From Trichomonas vaginalis G3 (taxonomy: Eukaryota > Parabasalia > Trichomonadida > Trichomonadidae), in contig NC_067204.1 in assembly GCF_026262505.1 (NCBI RefSeq), positions 2,265,797-2,329,796 on the forward strand: a stretch of 64,000 bases of DNA. Reading direction: 5' to 3'. Each line of letters starts with the position of its first letter. Position 1 is the stretch's first letter. Of this stretch, positions 10,537 through 20,139 are shown one piece after another. A model generated the notes under the pieces. The model ran no database searches. It saw nothing but the letters and a program-made list of their open reading frames with translations, and had not been told where the DNA came from. The position numbers and the translations under genes are program-made.

Positions 10537-11124
10537 ATGACGGAAGAAGTTGAAACGGTAGATTTGACACCACAAACAAAAAGTTCAGAACCATTGTCAA
10601 AACCTGTCAAAGAACTTACAGATGAAGAGAAAAATTCAATAATAGAAGGTGCAAGGTCTGGAAATACAAACCCTAACTATAAAGTCACTTTTCATAGAAA
10701 TGGAACGGCTAGTATCTCAAAAAAGAAACAGACTCTCACAAATAAAATATTGAAGTCTGAAGGAGCTTTCGAGACAACAGATGGAAAAGTTTACTTCACT
10801 GACCAACAGTTCATTATAGAACATCTCATTGACTTAGAGTCGAAATATTCTAAACTTTACAACAAACACAAAAAGTTGAAAGGAAAACAAAAACAAATGG
10901 CATATGATATTTATGAAGATGTTGACGACACAACCATACCTGCAAGTGAAGTAAAGTCAAAGGAACCGAAAAGTGACGAAAAACCAATAGAAGAAGAAGG
11001 TGAGCCAAAAACTGAAGATAAACCAAAACCAAAGTTTAGTTTCCAAACTAAACCAAGTCAACCTTCATTAGCTGGTATGGGTTGGCGTCAAAGACTTATG
11101 GCAGCCGGTGGTTATGTAAAGTAA
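10537..11124 (+). CDS. Maverick hypothetical protein, 195 aa
   Basis: A hydrophilic Lys/Glu-rich protein with a short beta-rich segment (YKVTFHRNGTASIS, about residues 49-62), a coiled-coil-like stretch (LIDLESKYSKLYNKHKKLK) and an acidic Pro-rich linker before a basic end. It lies directly upstream of the polymerase, the position where protein-primed replicons often carry a replication partner, but no terminal-protein motif is visible. The copy 2 homologue at 42541 is broken. Confidence 0.65.
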   Translation: MTEEVETVDLTPQTKSSEPLSKPVKELTDEEKNSIIEGARSGNTNPNYKVTFHRNGTASISKKKQTLTNKILKSEGAFETTDGKVYFTDQQFIIEHLIDLESKYSKLYNKHKKLKGKQKQMAYDIYEDVDDTTIPASEVKSKEPKSDEKPIEEEGEPKTEDKPKPKFSFQTKPSQPSLAGMGWRQRLMAAGGYVK

Positions 11125-11154
11125 AGAAAAAAATATTTTTTTATTTTTATAAAA

Positions 11155-13308
11155 ATGCCCCCATATAGAATGGATAGAAAATCTGCTAGAATAAAAGCAG
11201 AGTTGCAAAGATATGGTTGGAGCGTTTCGAAGAATTTTAAATATAGGAAGGGAAGACCCATAAAAGTCTATGACAAATTGTCTGGTCTTCGCTACGAAAT
11301 GGATTTGGAAACAGCACGTGCCAATTATCCAAACAGACTAGAGAGGTTAGAAGAAGAACGTCTTATGGACATGCCTTTCGATGTTAGTGAACCTCAAGTT
11401 GAAGGACACGACGGCTTTGCCAGATTCTACTGGAAACATGACGAACAATTGCATCCTTTGAGAAGGAAAAAAGGAAAAGGTGAAGACACACATGCTCCCA
11501 TGGAAAGAACAAGATATGCATATGAGAAGTATCGTGAAGTTAGAAGTCAAATTACATCTGGTCGAACCTTTACAGTAAACTTTGACGAAGGAAAGAACAA
11601 AGAAGGCTTCATGGGTGTACTTGCTGCAATTCAAGACGGAAATAAGAAAGGATACAATCTCAGACTAACCGTAACAGATTTAGATGGTCATATATACTAT
11701 GCACATGGCAATGTCACAACAGCCGCACAACTTCTTGACGCTTTCAAGACTACAAAGAGAGAACAAATGGTTGACTCCGACTCAGACATTTTGAATGCAA
11801 TTGAAGGAATTGCAAGTGTCAAGTTCGAATGGTACCAACCTAACCCTCAAGCAGTCAGACAACATGCTGGATACTTCCCGTTCATAAATAAGTCTGACAT
11901 TGACTTGACAAGGTATGGAATTTACAATTCAATTGAAACAATTGTCAATGAACCTTGCATTCTTACATGTCTCAGGAACTCTGGTCTTGTTACAGATGAG
12001 AAAATGAAGTATCTTGAGTCATGTGTGAAGACAAGGTACATTCTCAGAGGTCAATTGGCAAAAATTGCACCGTTGGCAAATGTCAATATCCGAGTCAACA
12101 TACCTACAGCTAAAGGTTCTTCACATGACGACTATGTTGTTGACTTCAAATTGCCATGGTTGAAGATTGTAATTGTCCACAACCACTTCATGTTGAACGA
12201 AAGTCTTACAAACCCATTGTTCGGAAAAGGCAAGTGCAACATTGTCAGAGCTGTAAACATTCTTTTCGAGAAAGGTTTGTTGGAACCAATTCCAGATGAC
12301 AAGCTGACAGAAACTTTTGTACCAAAAGACGAAACAAACTTTTCACTGTTAGCAAGACCAAAAGTTGTTCCAGACAAAGTTCTAGTACAAAAGAAGTACA
12401 CAATTCCACAAGGAGTTGGATTGTTCGGATACCAACCTGAACCAGAAGAACTTCCAATGAGGTTGCAAGAACTTCAAGATGCTATAAACAAACTTCCATT
12501 GAGACATCCAATTGACGTCAAATTGTATTGGAGAGCATCTGAGTTAGGTCAGAAGGTTTTATATGAAACAGGTTGCTTCGACGATGTTTATGAGATAACA
12601 GGAGAAGTTTCTCAGAAGATAAGAGACTCACTTGAATTTCCACGAACTGGACCCATAGGTTGCGACAAGTTCGACTCAAACGAAAAGATATACTATGTCG
12701 ACCTTAACGCTGCGTACATGAAGTTTGTCCAATATATTCCAACTGGAATTCCAAACGAAGATGGTGAGTTCCCTGGAAGGAACTATACAGTTGGAAAAGT
12801 CATACAACAACTATATGATATTAGGAAAGCTTCAAACCCCAAACTTGCAATGACACTCAAATTGCTTATGAATTCGACATGGGGATATTCCATTAAGAAA
12901 CCTCAAGAGATGAAGAGTAAACATTATGAGAAGGTCGACAACTTTGTTGAAAGGTTTTCTCCTTTTGTTTTGAAGTACGAGTTCACTCAAGGTCAAAGTG
13001 GCTTAGTAACCACATTAAAACCTATTGTCGAACATTGGTCTTACCCTCAGTTCGCAAAGGCAGTCCTTGACAACTACAACAAATTCTTCTCCGAAGTCAA
13101 ATCCAAAGTTGTGGTTTACTATGAGAACATTGACGCACTCATGATGAACGAAGAAGGATACAACAAACTCATTGAAATGGGTATGGTCGGTGAAAAGATG
13201 GGCTGTTTTAAGCTAGATAAGGTATTTTCAGAAGTTCATGTAATATCGAAAAGGAAATATTGGGGCATACTTGAAGACGGCACAGAAATAAAACATTGCA
13301 TGAAGTAA
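11155..13308 (+). CDS. polB: Protein-primed family B DNA polymerase, 717 aa
   Basis: The palm motifs are visible: motif A around residue 512 (YYVDLNAAYMKF), motif B around 569 (KLLMNSTWGYS) and motif C around 655 (VVYYENIDALMM). This is the polymerase type that starts DNA synthesis from a protein and is the hallmark of Mavericks. The N-terminal part is basic and less conserved. The middle of the gene prefers ATT and TTG codons, whereas both gene ends and the neighbours prefer ATA and TTA. The same gene is only a short remnant in copy 2. Open throughout here. Confidence 0.85.
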   Translation: MPPYRMDRKSARIKAELQRYGWSVSKNFKYRKGRPIKVYDKLSGLRYEMDLETARANYPNRLERLEEERLMDMPFDVSEPQVEGHDGFARFYWKHDEQLHPLRRKKGKGEDTHAPMERTRYAYEKYREVRSQITSGRTFTVNFDEGKNKEGFMGVLAAIQDGNKKGYNLRLTVTDLDGHIYYAHGNVTTAAQLLDAFKTTKREQMVDSDSDILNAIEGIASVKFEWYQPNPQAVRQHAGYFPFINKSDIDLTRYGIYNSIETIVNEPCILTCLRNSGLVTDEKMKYLESCVKTRYILRGQLAKIAPLANVNIRVNIPTAKGSSHDDYVVDFKLPWLKIVIVHNHFMLNESLTNPLFGKGKCNIVRAVNILFEKGLLEPIPDDKLTETFVPKDETNFSLLARPKVVPDKVLVQKKYTIPQGVGLFGYQPEPEELPMRLQELQDAINKLPLRHPIDVKLYWRASELGQKVLYETGCFDDVYEITGEVSQKIRDSLEFPRTGPIGCDKFDSNEKIYYVDLNAAYMKFVQYIPTGIPNEDGEFPGRNYTVGKVIQQLYDIRKASNPKLAMTLKLLMNSTWGYSIKKPQEMKSKHYEKVDNFVERFSPFVLKYEFTQGQSGLVTTLKPIVEHWSYPQFAKAVLDNYNKFFSEVKSKVVVYYENIDALMMNEEGYNKLIEMGMVGEKMGCFKLDKVFSEVHVISKRKYWGILEDGTEIKHCMK

Positions 13309-13352
13309 AAAAATTATTTTTTAAAAAGTGACATTTTTTTATTTTATTTGAA

Positions 13353-13457
13353 ATGTACGCTGAGTTTGTTGGAGAAGACCGTTGGGAAACTTGTTTGTTA
13401 GATGAGAAATATGAAATGGCATACCATTTTAAAACAGTATATTTTTACATATATTAA
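13353..13457 (+). CDS. Possible 34-aa peptide
   Basis: The short frame MYAEFVGEDRWETCLLDEKY and on ends directly against the start codon of the next gene (TAA then ATG). It is acidic and aromatic-rich with no known family. A related stretch lies at the same place in copy 2 (from 43447). It may be a real leader peptide or a gene remnant. Confidence 0.4.
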   Translation: MYAEFVGEDRWETCLLDEKYEMAYHFKTVYFYIY

Positions 13458-14318
13458 ATGTTTCAGGTTGAAAAACAAAGAACAAAAGTAGCAGATACAA
13501 AACCGTTAGACTATATCTTTACAAACGCTGGTAGGACTGTATCAGATGAAGAAATTTCATCCCGTTCATACAGGTTTGACTATCCAATTCGTTGGCTTCA
13601 AAGTCCTTCAGAAGCAAAGGCAATAGGATTTAGAAGAGTTTTGTTTTCAAATAGAACTAACGCATTTATGTTCGCAGTAGATTTTCATGGGCAGTATAAA
13701 GGTTCTGATGGTCTAATAGACAAATTTGACGAAATGAGAATCTTTACGGTTCGTTCAGACGAAAGTCTTGAGAAAACTCTAAATGACTTTCAAACTCAAA
13801 TAAACAAATATTATTGGGAATTTCAAGAAAAATACGACTCTTTACTAAACGGAACGTACTATCTGAAACTAGAATACGATAAGATGAACTCCACCGTTTC
13901 ATTTCAAAAGATTGAAATTAACCCTCCAAGAGATACACAGTTTTTATTTTGGCAAGTAGACAAACGTTCTTGGGCACAATTTCTTCGGTTACTAAACCAG
14001 AACGAACCATTACCACCTGACGGTCCTTTTAAATTTATACTTCCACCAGCAGATTTGACAGTTTATAGAAACGTGTTCGACCCTCAAAATGTTATGTGTC
14101 ATGCAAGTTTCAGTTCAAGCAACAATAGTTTTCTATGTATTGGTAAGGACTTTTATGACTTTGCTTCTAAATTCTACGAACCACCCAGTAACAGTTTCTC
14201 TGACTTTCAAGTTTGGTTCACAGCAAACGGTGTGCAACATATTATTCCATTGTACTATGACTTTTATCTCGAATTGTCTTTCATATATAACTACGGAAAA
14301 GTGCTGAAAAAGTATTGA
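13458..14318 (+). CDS. Paralogous 286-aa protein
   Basis: The second member of the pair with the gene at 6626. It shares TKPLDYIFTNAG, YRFDYPIRWLQSPS and AIGFRRV near the N-terminus and HASFSSSNNSFLCIG and SFSDFQVWFT near the C-terminus. Unlike its partner it is conserved along its length between the two Mavericks. The fold is unknown; the beta-rich aromatic sequence would fit a structural protein. It is preceded by TTTTTACATATATTAA. Confidence 0.75.
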   Translation: MFQVEKQRTKVADTKPLDYIFTNAGRTVSDEEISSRSYRFDYPIRWLQSPSEAKAIGFRRVLFSNRTNAFMFAVDFHGQYKGSDGLIDKFDEMRIFTVRSDESLEKTLNDFQTQINKYYWEFQEKYDSLLNGTYYLKLEYDKMNSTVSFQKIEINPPRDTQFLFWQVDKRSWAQFLRLLNQNEPLPPDGPFKFILPPADLTVYRNVFDPQNVMCHASFSSSNNSFLCIGKDFYDFASKFYEPPSNSFSDFQVWFTANGVQHIIPLYYDFYLELSFIYNYGKVLKKY

Positions 14319-14859
14319 AAAATAATGTTTAGGGTAGAAGGTTAGATCTAACCTGTTTTCTAACCTGTTTTCTAACATGGTCTAAAACTCTTGAAATTTC
14401 ATGAATTTTGTGCTGAATTCGACAAAAATGAGTTTTTGGTTGAAAAAAGAGGTGGAGCCAAAAATGGCTCGACCTCAAAACAAGCATTTTGTGAAGAATA
14501 TACCAACCCGCGGAAAACAGCGGGTTGCTTTTTATACAAAGTTCAACAGGTGAATTTCCATGAATTTCCTTAAGATAGACAAAAATATATTTTAGGCGAC
14601 CAGGTCACTCGGTCACTCGGTCACTCGGTCATTTTAACTTCTCTGAAAAAGTGTGACAACATGACATTTTGACAACAACACAGGAAATAAACTTCTTCGT
14701 ATATGTTTTGTTGAGACTTCTTCATCGTAAATGTTTTGTTGAGATTTCATCGTATATGTTTTGTCGAGATTTTTATCGTTGGTGGTCCGACGGTTAAGCC
14801 ACAAACGAATGTCCGACGTCCCACCAAAAAATATTTTTTATTTTTATTGTAAGAACAGT
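14319..14859. repeat. Intergenic stretch: TTAGATCTAA cluster, KilA-N gene scrap, short tandem repeats
   Basis: Contains one box cluster (about 14334-14390), a duplicated scrap of the KilA-N gene around 14485-14560 with its own coding hairpin (CCGC-GGAAAACA-GCGGG), a GGTCACTC short repeat (about 14602-14630) and CGTAAATGTTTTGT minisatellite units. It ends in the KilA-N promoter motif. Confidence 0.75.
14836..14859 (+). promoter_or_regulatory. KilA-N-type promoter motif
   Basis: A T-rich run followed by TTATTGTAAGAACAGT just before ATG. The same tail, (T)ATGTAAGAACA or close, precedes the genes at 16003, 17507, 45776, 47053 and 48828, and it decided the starts chosen for these genes. Confidence 0.55.
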
Positions 14860-15522
14860 ATGACAGTCGAAGCAAAAACGTTCACGAACAAATCTAATGG
14901 CGAAACATTCACAAAAGGCACTTACAACGGTATTGAAGTCTTACGTAGAGACAAGGATGGTTATGTAAATGCAACAAATATGTGTCAGCAGTTTAGGAAA
15001 GACTTTAGAAAGTTGTTGGAAAATAAGTCCTGGGAAGAGTATTATAAGGCATTTTGTGAAGAATATACCAACCGCCGGAATTCCGACGGTTGCTTTTTAT
15101 ACAAAATTCATGCAGGAATTCCTGATGAAATCAAACAGGTTAGAGGAACGTATGTAGACCCAAGACTTGTAAACTATATAGCAATGTGGGCTTCTCCAAA
15201 ATATTGCATAGCAGTTGGAAAAATTATGGACTCCATAGACAAGAAAGTTCATGAGAAGTTAGATGAAGAAGAACTCGAAGATACAGTAGAGAATGCAAAA
15301 CCTTTGTTCGAAGAAGAAGTTAGAAAAATGCATGAAAAACAAATAGAACATGAACGTGAGATATGTTCTGGTTATAGAGACTCGCCATACGAACTAGACC
15401 AATGGGAACAAGAAGATTTAAAGAGAGAATTTAGAGAATATGAACTCGCTAAGATAGCATTAGAAGCTGCAGCAAAGAAGTTAAAAGTTTGGGGTTGTTT
15501 TGTACAAAAATATTGTGAGTAA
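14860..15522 (+). CDS. KilA-N domain DNA-binding protein, 220 aa
   Basis: The KilA-N core is visible: YVNATNMCQQFRKDFRKLL (about residues 33-51) and VNYIAMWASPKYCIAVGKIM (about 105-124), followed by a charged coiled-coil region to the end. KilA-N proteins of large DNA viruses bind DNA. The start was chosen at 14860 because the promoter motif ends there and the upstream in-frame residues lie in repeat DNA. A variable hairpin is embedded in the coding sequence around 15068-15092. Copy 2 has a different KilA-N gene at this site. Confidence 0.8.
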   Translation: MTVEAKTFTNKSNGETFTKGTYNGIEVLRRDKDGYVNATNMCQQFRKDFRKLLENKSWEEYYKAFCEEYTNRRNSDGCFLYKIHAGIPDEIKQVRGTYVDPRLVNYIAMWASPKYCIAVGKIMDSIDKKVHEKLDEEELEDTVENAKPLFEEEVRKMHEKQIEHEREICSGYRDSPYELDQWEQEDLKREFREYELAKIALEAAAKKLKVWGCFVQKYCE

Positions 15523-16002
15523 ATGAACCATTTTTTTGGCAAAAATAATGTTTATGTTAGAATGTTAGATCTAACATGTTTTCTAACATGTTTTCTAACA
15601 TCGTAGAAAACTCATGAAAACAATTTATTTTTGACCTAAAGACGCAAAGCGGTGGGACATAGCCCAAAAAATAAAGTTTATGTTAGAATGTTAGATCTAA
15701 CACGTTTTCTAACACGTTTTCTAACATCGTAGAAAACTCATGAAAATCATGAATTTCTTCGTATATGTTTTGTCAAAACTTCTTCTTCGTAAATGTTTTG
15801 TCGAAACTTCTTCATCGTAATGAGTGTAAATGACCCAAAAATAATGTTTATGTTAGCATGTTAGATCTAACATGTTTTCTAACATGTTTTCTAACATCGT
15901 AGAAAACTCTCGAAATTCATGAGTTTTGACACTTTCACAAAAAACATAAAAAATAAAGTTAGTATTTTTAAAAAAATATTTTTTTATTTTTATTGTAAGA
16001 AC
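15523..16002. repeat. Three TTAGATCTAA box clusters and KilA-N promoter
   Basis: Clusters at about 15548-15615, 15680-15750 and 15848-15912 each hold the palindrome ATGTTAGATCTAACATG or CACG variants, then two TTTTCTAACATG half-sites spaced about 13 bp apart. CGTAAATGTTTTGTC units lie between them. The stretch ends with AAAATAAAGTTAGT and a T-rich promoter before 16003. No gene is present. Confidence 0.85.
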
Positions 16003-16917
16003 ATGTTAGCAACAACTTCACCAAACTCTTTAGTTATGAACCCAACTTCAATGTTAGTAGAGATGAAAAGCTTCATTCCTTCTTCATATACTTTTGAGAC
16101 AGAAATCCAGAAGATAAAGCAAGAACTTCTCCAAGGAGATTTAGATTGCACTGCAAAAGATGAAACAAATGAAGAATATCTTTATGAAATGCAGGACCTC
16201 ATCGACCATTTGCCTAAACTTCCTGAAATACAACAACAAAAGCTCACTATTCCAGAATTCGATGAAATAGAAGTAAAAACAACCGACTCGGTAGAAATAA
16301 AGAAGTTCATACGTAAGGTTAACTATGAGTTTCTAGGATTTCATTGCAACCATAAGGTTATGGACAAAGATTGCGACATGGTATATAAGAACATCTCTGA
16401 CATATATAAATCTGGGGAGTTTAAGACCTACGACAACTTTGTTTCGTTAGTTGCTGAATGTGTATGGCAGATAAGAGATAAAGATAGAAGAGGTAAAGTA
16501 TGGAACGAACAGATAAAACCAGCAACTTTTGAATTTAAGAGGACCATTGACGCTATAGTTGTACTTGCAGGACAAATTTCAATGTACAATGCTAAAATGA
16601 ACCCACAATGTTCTAAATGTAAAGCAGCAATGAGGAAATATAACTACTCCGTCAAAGAGATAGAACGTATGCGAAACGACTATGCTGACTTAAAGAAAGA
16701 AGTAGAGAAACCAGCAGAAGATAAAATGGACATGTTAGCATTTCTGAACAAAAACTATCCAACTGCAGAAGATTTCCTTTTATCTGACGTCAAGAAGAAG
16801 TATAAAGAAACTTTCGGTATCGTTAAAACATTCGATGTACTGACAGAAGAAATAGAAGCTACAAAATTGTTTAGAGTCATGAACCATCGCAACATATACC
16901 ATGTAAAACGCTTGTAA
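16003..16917 (+). CDS. Maverick hypothetical protein, 304 aa
   Basis: The start at 16003 follows the KilA-N-type promoter TTATTGTAAGAAC; the in-frame residues upstream are promoter DNA. The protein is helical and charged, with a central conserved region (IKKFIRKVNYEFLGFHCNHK), a CxxC pair (NPQCSKCKAAMRKYNY) and a coiled-coil stretch after it. It is shared with copy 2 (47053) at high identity. No family was recognised. It sits between two KilA-N genes, which suggests a role in the regulatory island. Confidence 0.7.
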   Translation: MLATTSPNSLVMNPTSMLVEMKSFIPSSYTFETEIQKIKQELLQGDLDCTAKDETNEEYLYEMQDLIDHLPKLPEIQQQKLTIPEFDEIEVKTTDSVEIKKFIRKVNYEFLGFHCNHKVMDKDCDMVYKNISDIYKSGEFKTYDNFVSLVAECVWQIRDKDRRGKVWNEQIKPATFEFKRTIDAIVVLAGQISMYNAKMNPQCSKCKAAMRKYNYSVKEIERMRNDYADLKKEVEKPAEDKMDMLAFLNKNYPTAEDFLLSDVKKKYKETFGIVKTFDVLTEEIEATKLFRVMNHRNIYHVKRL

Positions 16918-17506
16918 ATAGTTATGTTAGAAAACATGTTAGAAAACATGTTAGATCTAACATTCTAACATAAACATTATTTTTGCTGAATTCCGTATGA
17001 AATTTCATGAGTTTTGTGTGTTTTAGACCATGTTAGAAAACATGTTAGAAAACATGTTAGATCTAACATGCTAACATAAACATTATTTTTACTGAATTCC
17101 GTATGAAATTTCATGAGTTTTGTGTGTTTTAGACCATGTTAGAAAACGTGTTAGAAAACATGTTAGATCTAACATTCTAACATAAAATATATTTTTATTG
17201 AATTCCGTATGAAATTTCATGAGTTTTGTGTGTTTTAGACCATGTTAGAAAACGTGTTAGAAAACATGTTAGATCTAACATTCTAACATAAAATATATTT
17301 TTGCTGAAAAATGACCAAATTTCATGAGTTTTGTGTGTTTTAGACCATGTTAGAAAACGTGTTAGAAAACATGTTAGATCTAACATGCTAACATAAACAT
17401 TATTTTTACTGAATTCCGTATGAAATTTCATGAGTTTCCTTAAGATAGAAAAAATAAAGTTAGTTTTATTTTTATTTATTTTTTTATTTTGTATGTAAAG
17501 ACAGAT
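16918..17506. repeat. Array of five inverted TTAGATCTAA clusters and promoter
   Basis: Units of roughly 105 bp, each carrying half-sites GTTAGAAAACATG, the palindrome TTAGATCTAAC, an AT stretch (TAACATAAACATTATTTTT) and TGAATTCCGTATGAAATTTC. Their orientation is opposite to the clusters at 15523-15912, so the gene at 16003 is bracketed by inverted sets. The stretch ends with the promoter of the next KilA-N gene. Confidence 0.85.
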
Positions 17507-18313
17507 ATGTCAACAACAGAGAACACAACAACAGTTATAGTCCATGAAGCTATAAATGAAGAATACGAGTACATACAGTTTAACAAACAACTCCGTCTCA
17601 TTCGTTCGGTCAAAGATGACATGTACCAAATGCAAAGTATTTTGAATGCTCTTCGTTCTACAAAGCAAGCACGTCATTGGTTTGAAAACCAACAGACAAA
17701 AGAACTTTTAGAAGAATTTCCTCATATGTTTGCGACCGGTAGAAAACCGCGGGTCGAGATTCCGTATGAAAATCGTGAAAATTTGCCAAATGGTTTGAGA
17801 GGCTGGTATGTACATAGACTTCTTGTAAATGCTGTTGCAATGTGGGCTTCGCCTCGTTATGCTTGGTATGTTTGTAAACTTCTTGACGAAATTCATAGAC
17901 AAGAACGTGAAGAGCTAGAGAACAAGCTTGAAGCAAAAGACAAAAGCATTCAGAAAAGAATACCACGTTCGGTACCAAAAGGAAAGGAAAAGAACTATAA
18001 GTATATGATTTATACTGAAGAGATGGAAAATGAAGAAGATAAAGATATGGTTATGTTGCATTTAGTCAGAAGAAACAACAAAAGCTTTTACGACCTTGCT
18101 AAGATTTACAAATCTGACAGAAATTGGTTCTATCGCGAAAACTTACCGATTTCAATGACCCCAAATGAAGATGTGAAACAAATAGTTCAAGATACGTTAC
18201 CTCAAACACACTATGATATGAAAGGTTGTACAATACTTACCTTCAAAGAAGATTTGCCATTGTTAAAGGAAAAAATAACAGAGTATTTTGACAACTTCAA
18301 ACAAGCAGGGTAG
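17507..18313 (+). CDS. KilA-N-like DNA-binding protein, 268 aa
   Basis: The start was chosen behind TATGTAAAGACAGAT. The KilA-N-type segment GWYVHRLLVNAVAMWASPRY lies around residues 103-122. A basic linker (KRIPRSVPKGKEKNYKYMIY) follows, then a C-terminal alpha/beta region (about 170-268). A hairpin is embedded in the coding DNA around 17735-17760, at the same relative place as in its homologues. The copy 2 homologue is at 48828. It may bind the adjoining box clusters; that is inference. Confidence 0.75.
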   Translation: MSTTENTTTVIVHEAINEEYEYIQFNKQLRLIRSVKDDMYQMQSILNALRSTKQARHWFENQQTKELLEEFPHMFATGRKPRVEIPYENRENLPNGLRGWYVHRLLVNAVAMWASPRYAWYVCKLLDEIHRQEREELENKLEAKDKSIQKRIPRSVPKGKEKNYKYMIYTEEMENEEDKDMVMLHLVRRNNKSFYDLAKIYKSDRNWFYRENLPISMTPNEDVKQIVQDTLPQTHYDMKGCTILTFKEDLPLLKEKITEYFDNFKQAG

Positions 18314-18657
18314 ATGCACTCTTTATTTTTCAAGCTTGACACCAAAGATGGCTCAGGTAGCTCTATAAGGTAAATTGTCTTGTCAAATCCTTCTGGCATT
18401 CCGAGTCCTTCCATCCGACATTCCGAGTCCTTCCTTCTGGCATTCCGAGTCCTTCCTTCCAACAGGAAAAAATTTTCCATCCGACAGGAAAAATTTTTCC
18501 AGTTGTTCGTCCGTAAACCATTCAAATTTTCGAAAATTGAGAACTTTTTGGTCGAACTTCAGAAAAAGTTTTTCCTTCCAACAGGAAAAAAATTTCCTTC
18601 CAACAGGAAAAGTTCTTCCATCCAACAGGAAAAGTTCTTCCATCCAACAGGACACAA
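18314..18657. repeat. TTCC-gaca-GGAA mini-hairpin array
   Basis: About 21-bp units of the type CCTTCCAACAGGAAAAATTT. Each can form a TTCC/GGAA mini-hairpin, and neighbouring units join through GGAAAAATTTTTCC palindromes. A central unique core with AAATTTTCGAAAATTGAGAA (about 18527-18543) interrupts the array. Several frames are open on both strands because of the repeat. The same cassette occurs at 44890-45165 and 49725-50035. Confidence 0.85.
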
Positions 18658-18755
18658 ACGAATGTCCGACATTCCTCTTCCTGAATGTCTTCCAAAGCCA
18701 GAAGAACCGACAGCCCCAGCACCACAACAGACTAAGACTAAAACACTTACATTTT
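18658..18755 (+). pseudogene. Scrap of a Pro-rich protein gene
   Basis: Directly after the hairpin array an ATG opens a frame with LPECLPKPEEPTAPAPQQ, related to the start of the Pro/Gln-rich frame at 45170. It runs into the tail of the packaging ATPase gene and has no independent end. Treated as a remnant. Confidence 0.4.
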
Positions 18756-19631
18756 TCAAGCTTGACTTTTTACAATTTGAACTTTGTTTGCGTAGATATG
18801 AATTCTGAAAGAAGTATGAGGGTCTTGTATGACTTTATACTTCTCCCATAGTTCATGTCTGTCAAACTTACCTGCCATGGACTCTTTCATAAGTTCCATG
18901 AAATCGTCTTCTGACAATCCTGGGAAAAGTATAATGTCAGTAAGTATTCTCTTTACATCCTTACTTAAACTCTTGGCTGTCTGTACACATATTACGACTG
19001 AAATGTTAAAGTGTCTGAGCTTCTTAAGAATTCGACACATATCTTGTTCTCTGTTCTTTAACAAAGGATGAGAGGCGAAATCATCTAAGATAAGAAGACA
19101 TCTGTGAGGGTACGTTTTCCAATCGTAAGATTGCAATTTCTTCGAAATGTATTCTATCTCTTTCTGTTTGTTTCTGAAGTGTTTCTTCTCTAATATTCTC
19201 TGCATTTCCTCATTTGGGTCTTTAAACTTAGAATTTATATACTCATTTATAGCATTGTACTTCAAAACTCTTCTTTGGTACTTCTTTATCCAATCTAACA
19301 ACTCAGAGTCTTTTATACATACTAACTTAGACTTCTTTATAATATTTTTGAACGAATTGACGGTTTGATCGAATTGACCCGAAGTACTACAAATAACAAC
19401 TAACTCATAGAATGGGTTCTTCTCATCTAGTTCTTGTTGTTGTGCAGCCATTTTAAGATAAGTGAAAGTCTTACCCGACCCAGGTGGTGCAATTAGACCT
19501 GTTATACCATTCTGAGCAAATAAGAACTTGTCATGTATAGGTTTTATCTGAGCATTTTCTAATTTCTTCTTGTTCTTCTTCAAAACATTCTCAAATTTTT
19601 TGTCAATGTCAGCAAACTTTTTTTCTAACAT
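18756..19631 (-). CDS. Packaging ATPase (FtsK/A32 type), 291 aa
   Basis: Walker A APPGSGKT lies at residues 48-55 and Walker B CLLILDDF in the second half, followed by an arginine-rich region. The family is the A32/FtsK-HerA ATPase that pumps DNA into capsids. The start was set at 19631 because the 36-bp spacer to the divergent gene at 19668 then matches the element's bidirectional promoter; a longer in-frame start would overlap that gene. The copy 2 homologue is broken. Confidence 0.85.
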   Translation of the reverse strand: MLEKKFADIDKKFENVLKKNKKKLENAQIKPIHDKFLFAQNGITGLIAPPGSGKTFTYLKMAAQQQELDEKNPFYELVVICSTSGQFDQTVNSFKNIIKKSKLVCIKDSELLDWIKKYQRRVLKYNAINEYINSKFKDPNEEMQRILEKKHFRNKQKEIEYISKKLQSYDWKTYPHRCLLILDDFASHPLLKNREQDMCRILKKLRHFNISVVICVQTAKSLSKDVKRILTDIILFPGLSEDDFMELMKESMAGKFDRHELWEKYKVIQDPHTSFRIHIYANKVQIVKSQA

Positions 19632-19667
19632 ATTTTTAGAAAAATTAAAATTTTTATCTTTTAGAAA
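19632..19667. promoter_or_regulatory. Bidirectional promoter-like spacer
   Basis: An A/T-only stretch with a TTTTTATCTTTTAGAAA motif ends at each of two outward-facing start codons. The same spacer is found in copy 2 (51021-51056). Confidence 0.5.
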
Positions 19668-20123
19668 ATGTCTAGCGATTTCGCCATCTATATTCGAGAC
19701 AAGCTTTTCGACAGCAAAACATCTGTCGACCATAAAATCTTACATAGTGTAAACAAGAAAGGTGAATTTGTTCTAAAGTTCTGTTTCTGGGAATATGACA
19801 AGAACCATAAAACATTAAGCAGAGAAGTCTTAAAATTTGTCAATGACAGACTTGTTGACAGAGATGACGCCTCTTGGAGAGATGAAGTCCAACAAAAGTT
19901 CTTAGAATGCAAAGAAGACACATGCGCTGTTCTTGAAGATGAAATAGAAAACAGAATAGAAGAGCTATTAAAGGACAAAGAACTTTTACAGAAATATGGT
20001 TGCGCCAAATTTGACATAACTCCACCAGAAAAGAAGAAGAAAGGAAAGAAAGAGAAAAAAGTAGAAGAGAAGAAAGAACCTGAACCTGAACCAGTTCCAG
20101 AGAAGGTGAGATATGACATGTAA
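19668..20123 (+). CDS. Maverick hypothetical protein, 151 aa
   Basis: About 110 residues of charged alpha/beta sequence (FVLKFCFWEYDKNHKTLS) are followed by a Lys-rich then Glu/Pro-rich tail. It is divergent from the ATPase and convergent with the 139-aa gene. No family was recognised. The copy 2 homologue is broken. Confidence 0.65.
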   Translation: MSSDFAIYIRDKLFDSKTSVDHKILHSVNKKGEFVLKFCFWEYDKNHKTLSREVLKFVNDRLVDRDDASWRDEVQQKFLECKEDTCAVLEDEIENRIEELLKDKELLQKYGCAKFDITPPEKKKKGKKEKKVEEKKEPEPEPVPEKVRYDM

Positions 20124-20139
20124 AAATAAAATTTTATTT

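Noticed and set aside
18375-18851. Long Ser/Phe/Lys-rich frames over the TTCCGACAGGAA arrays
   Set aside because: Several frames are open on both strands at once because the unit length is a multiple of three; low-complexity output of a hairpin repeat.
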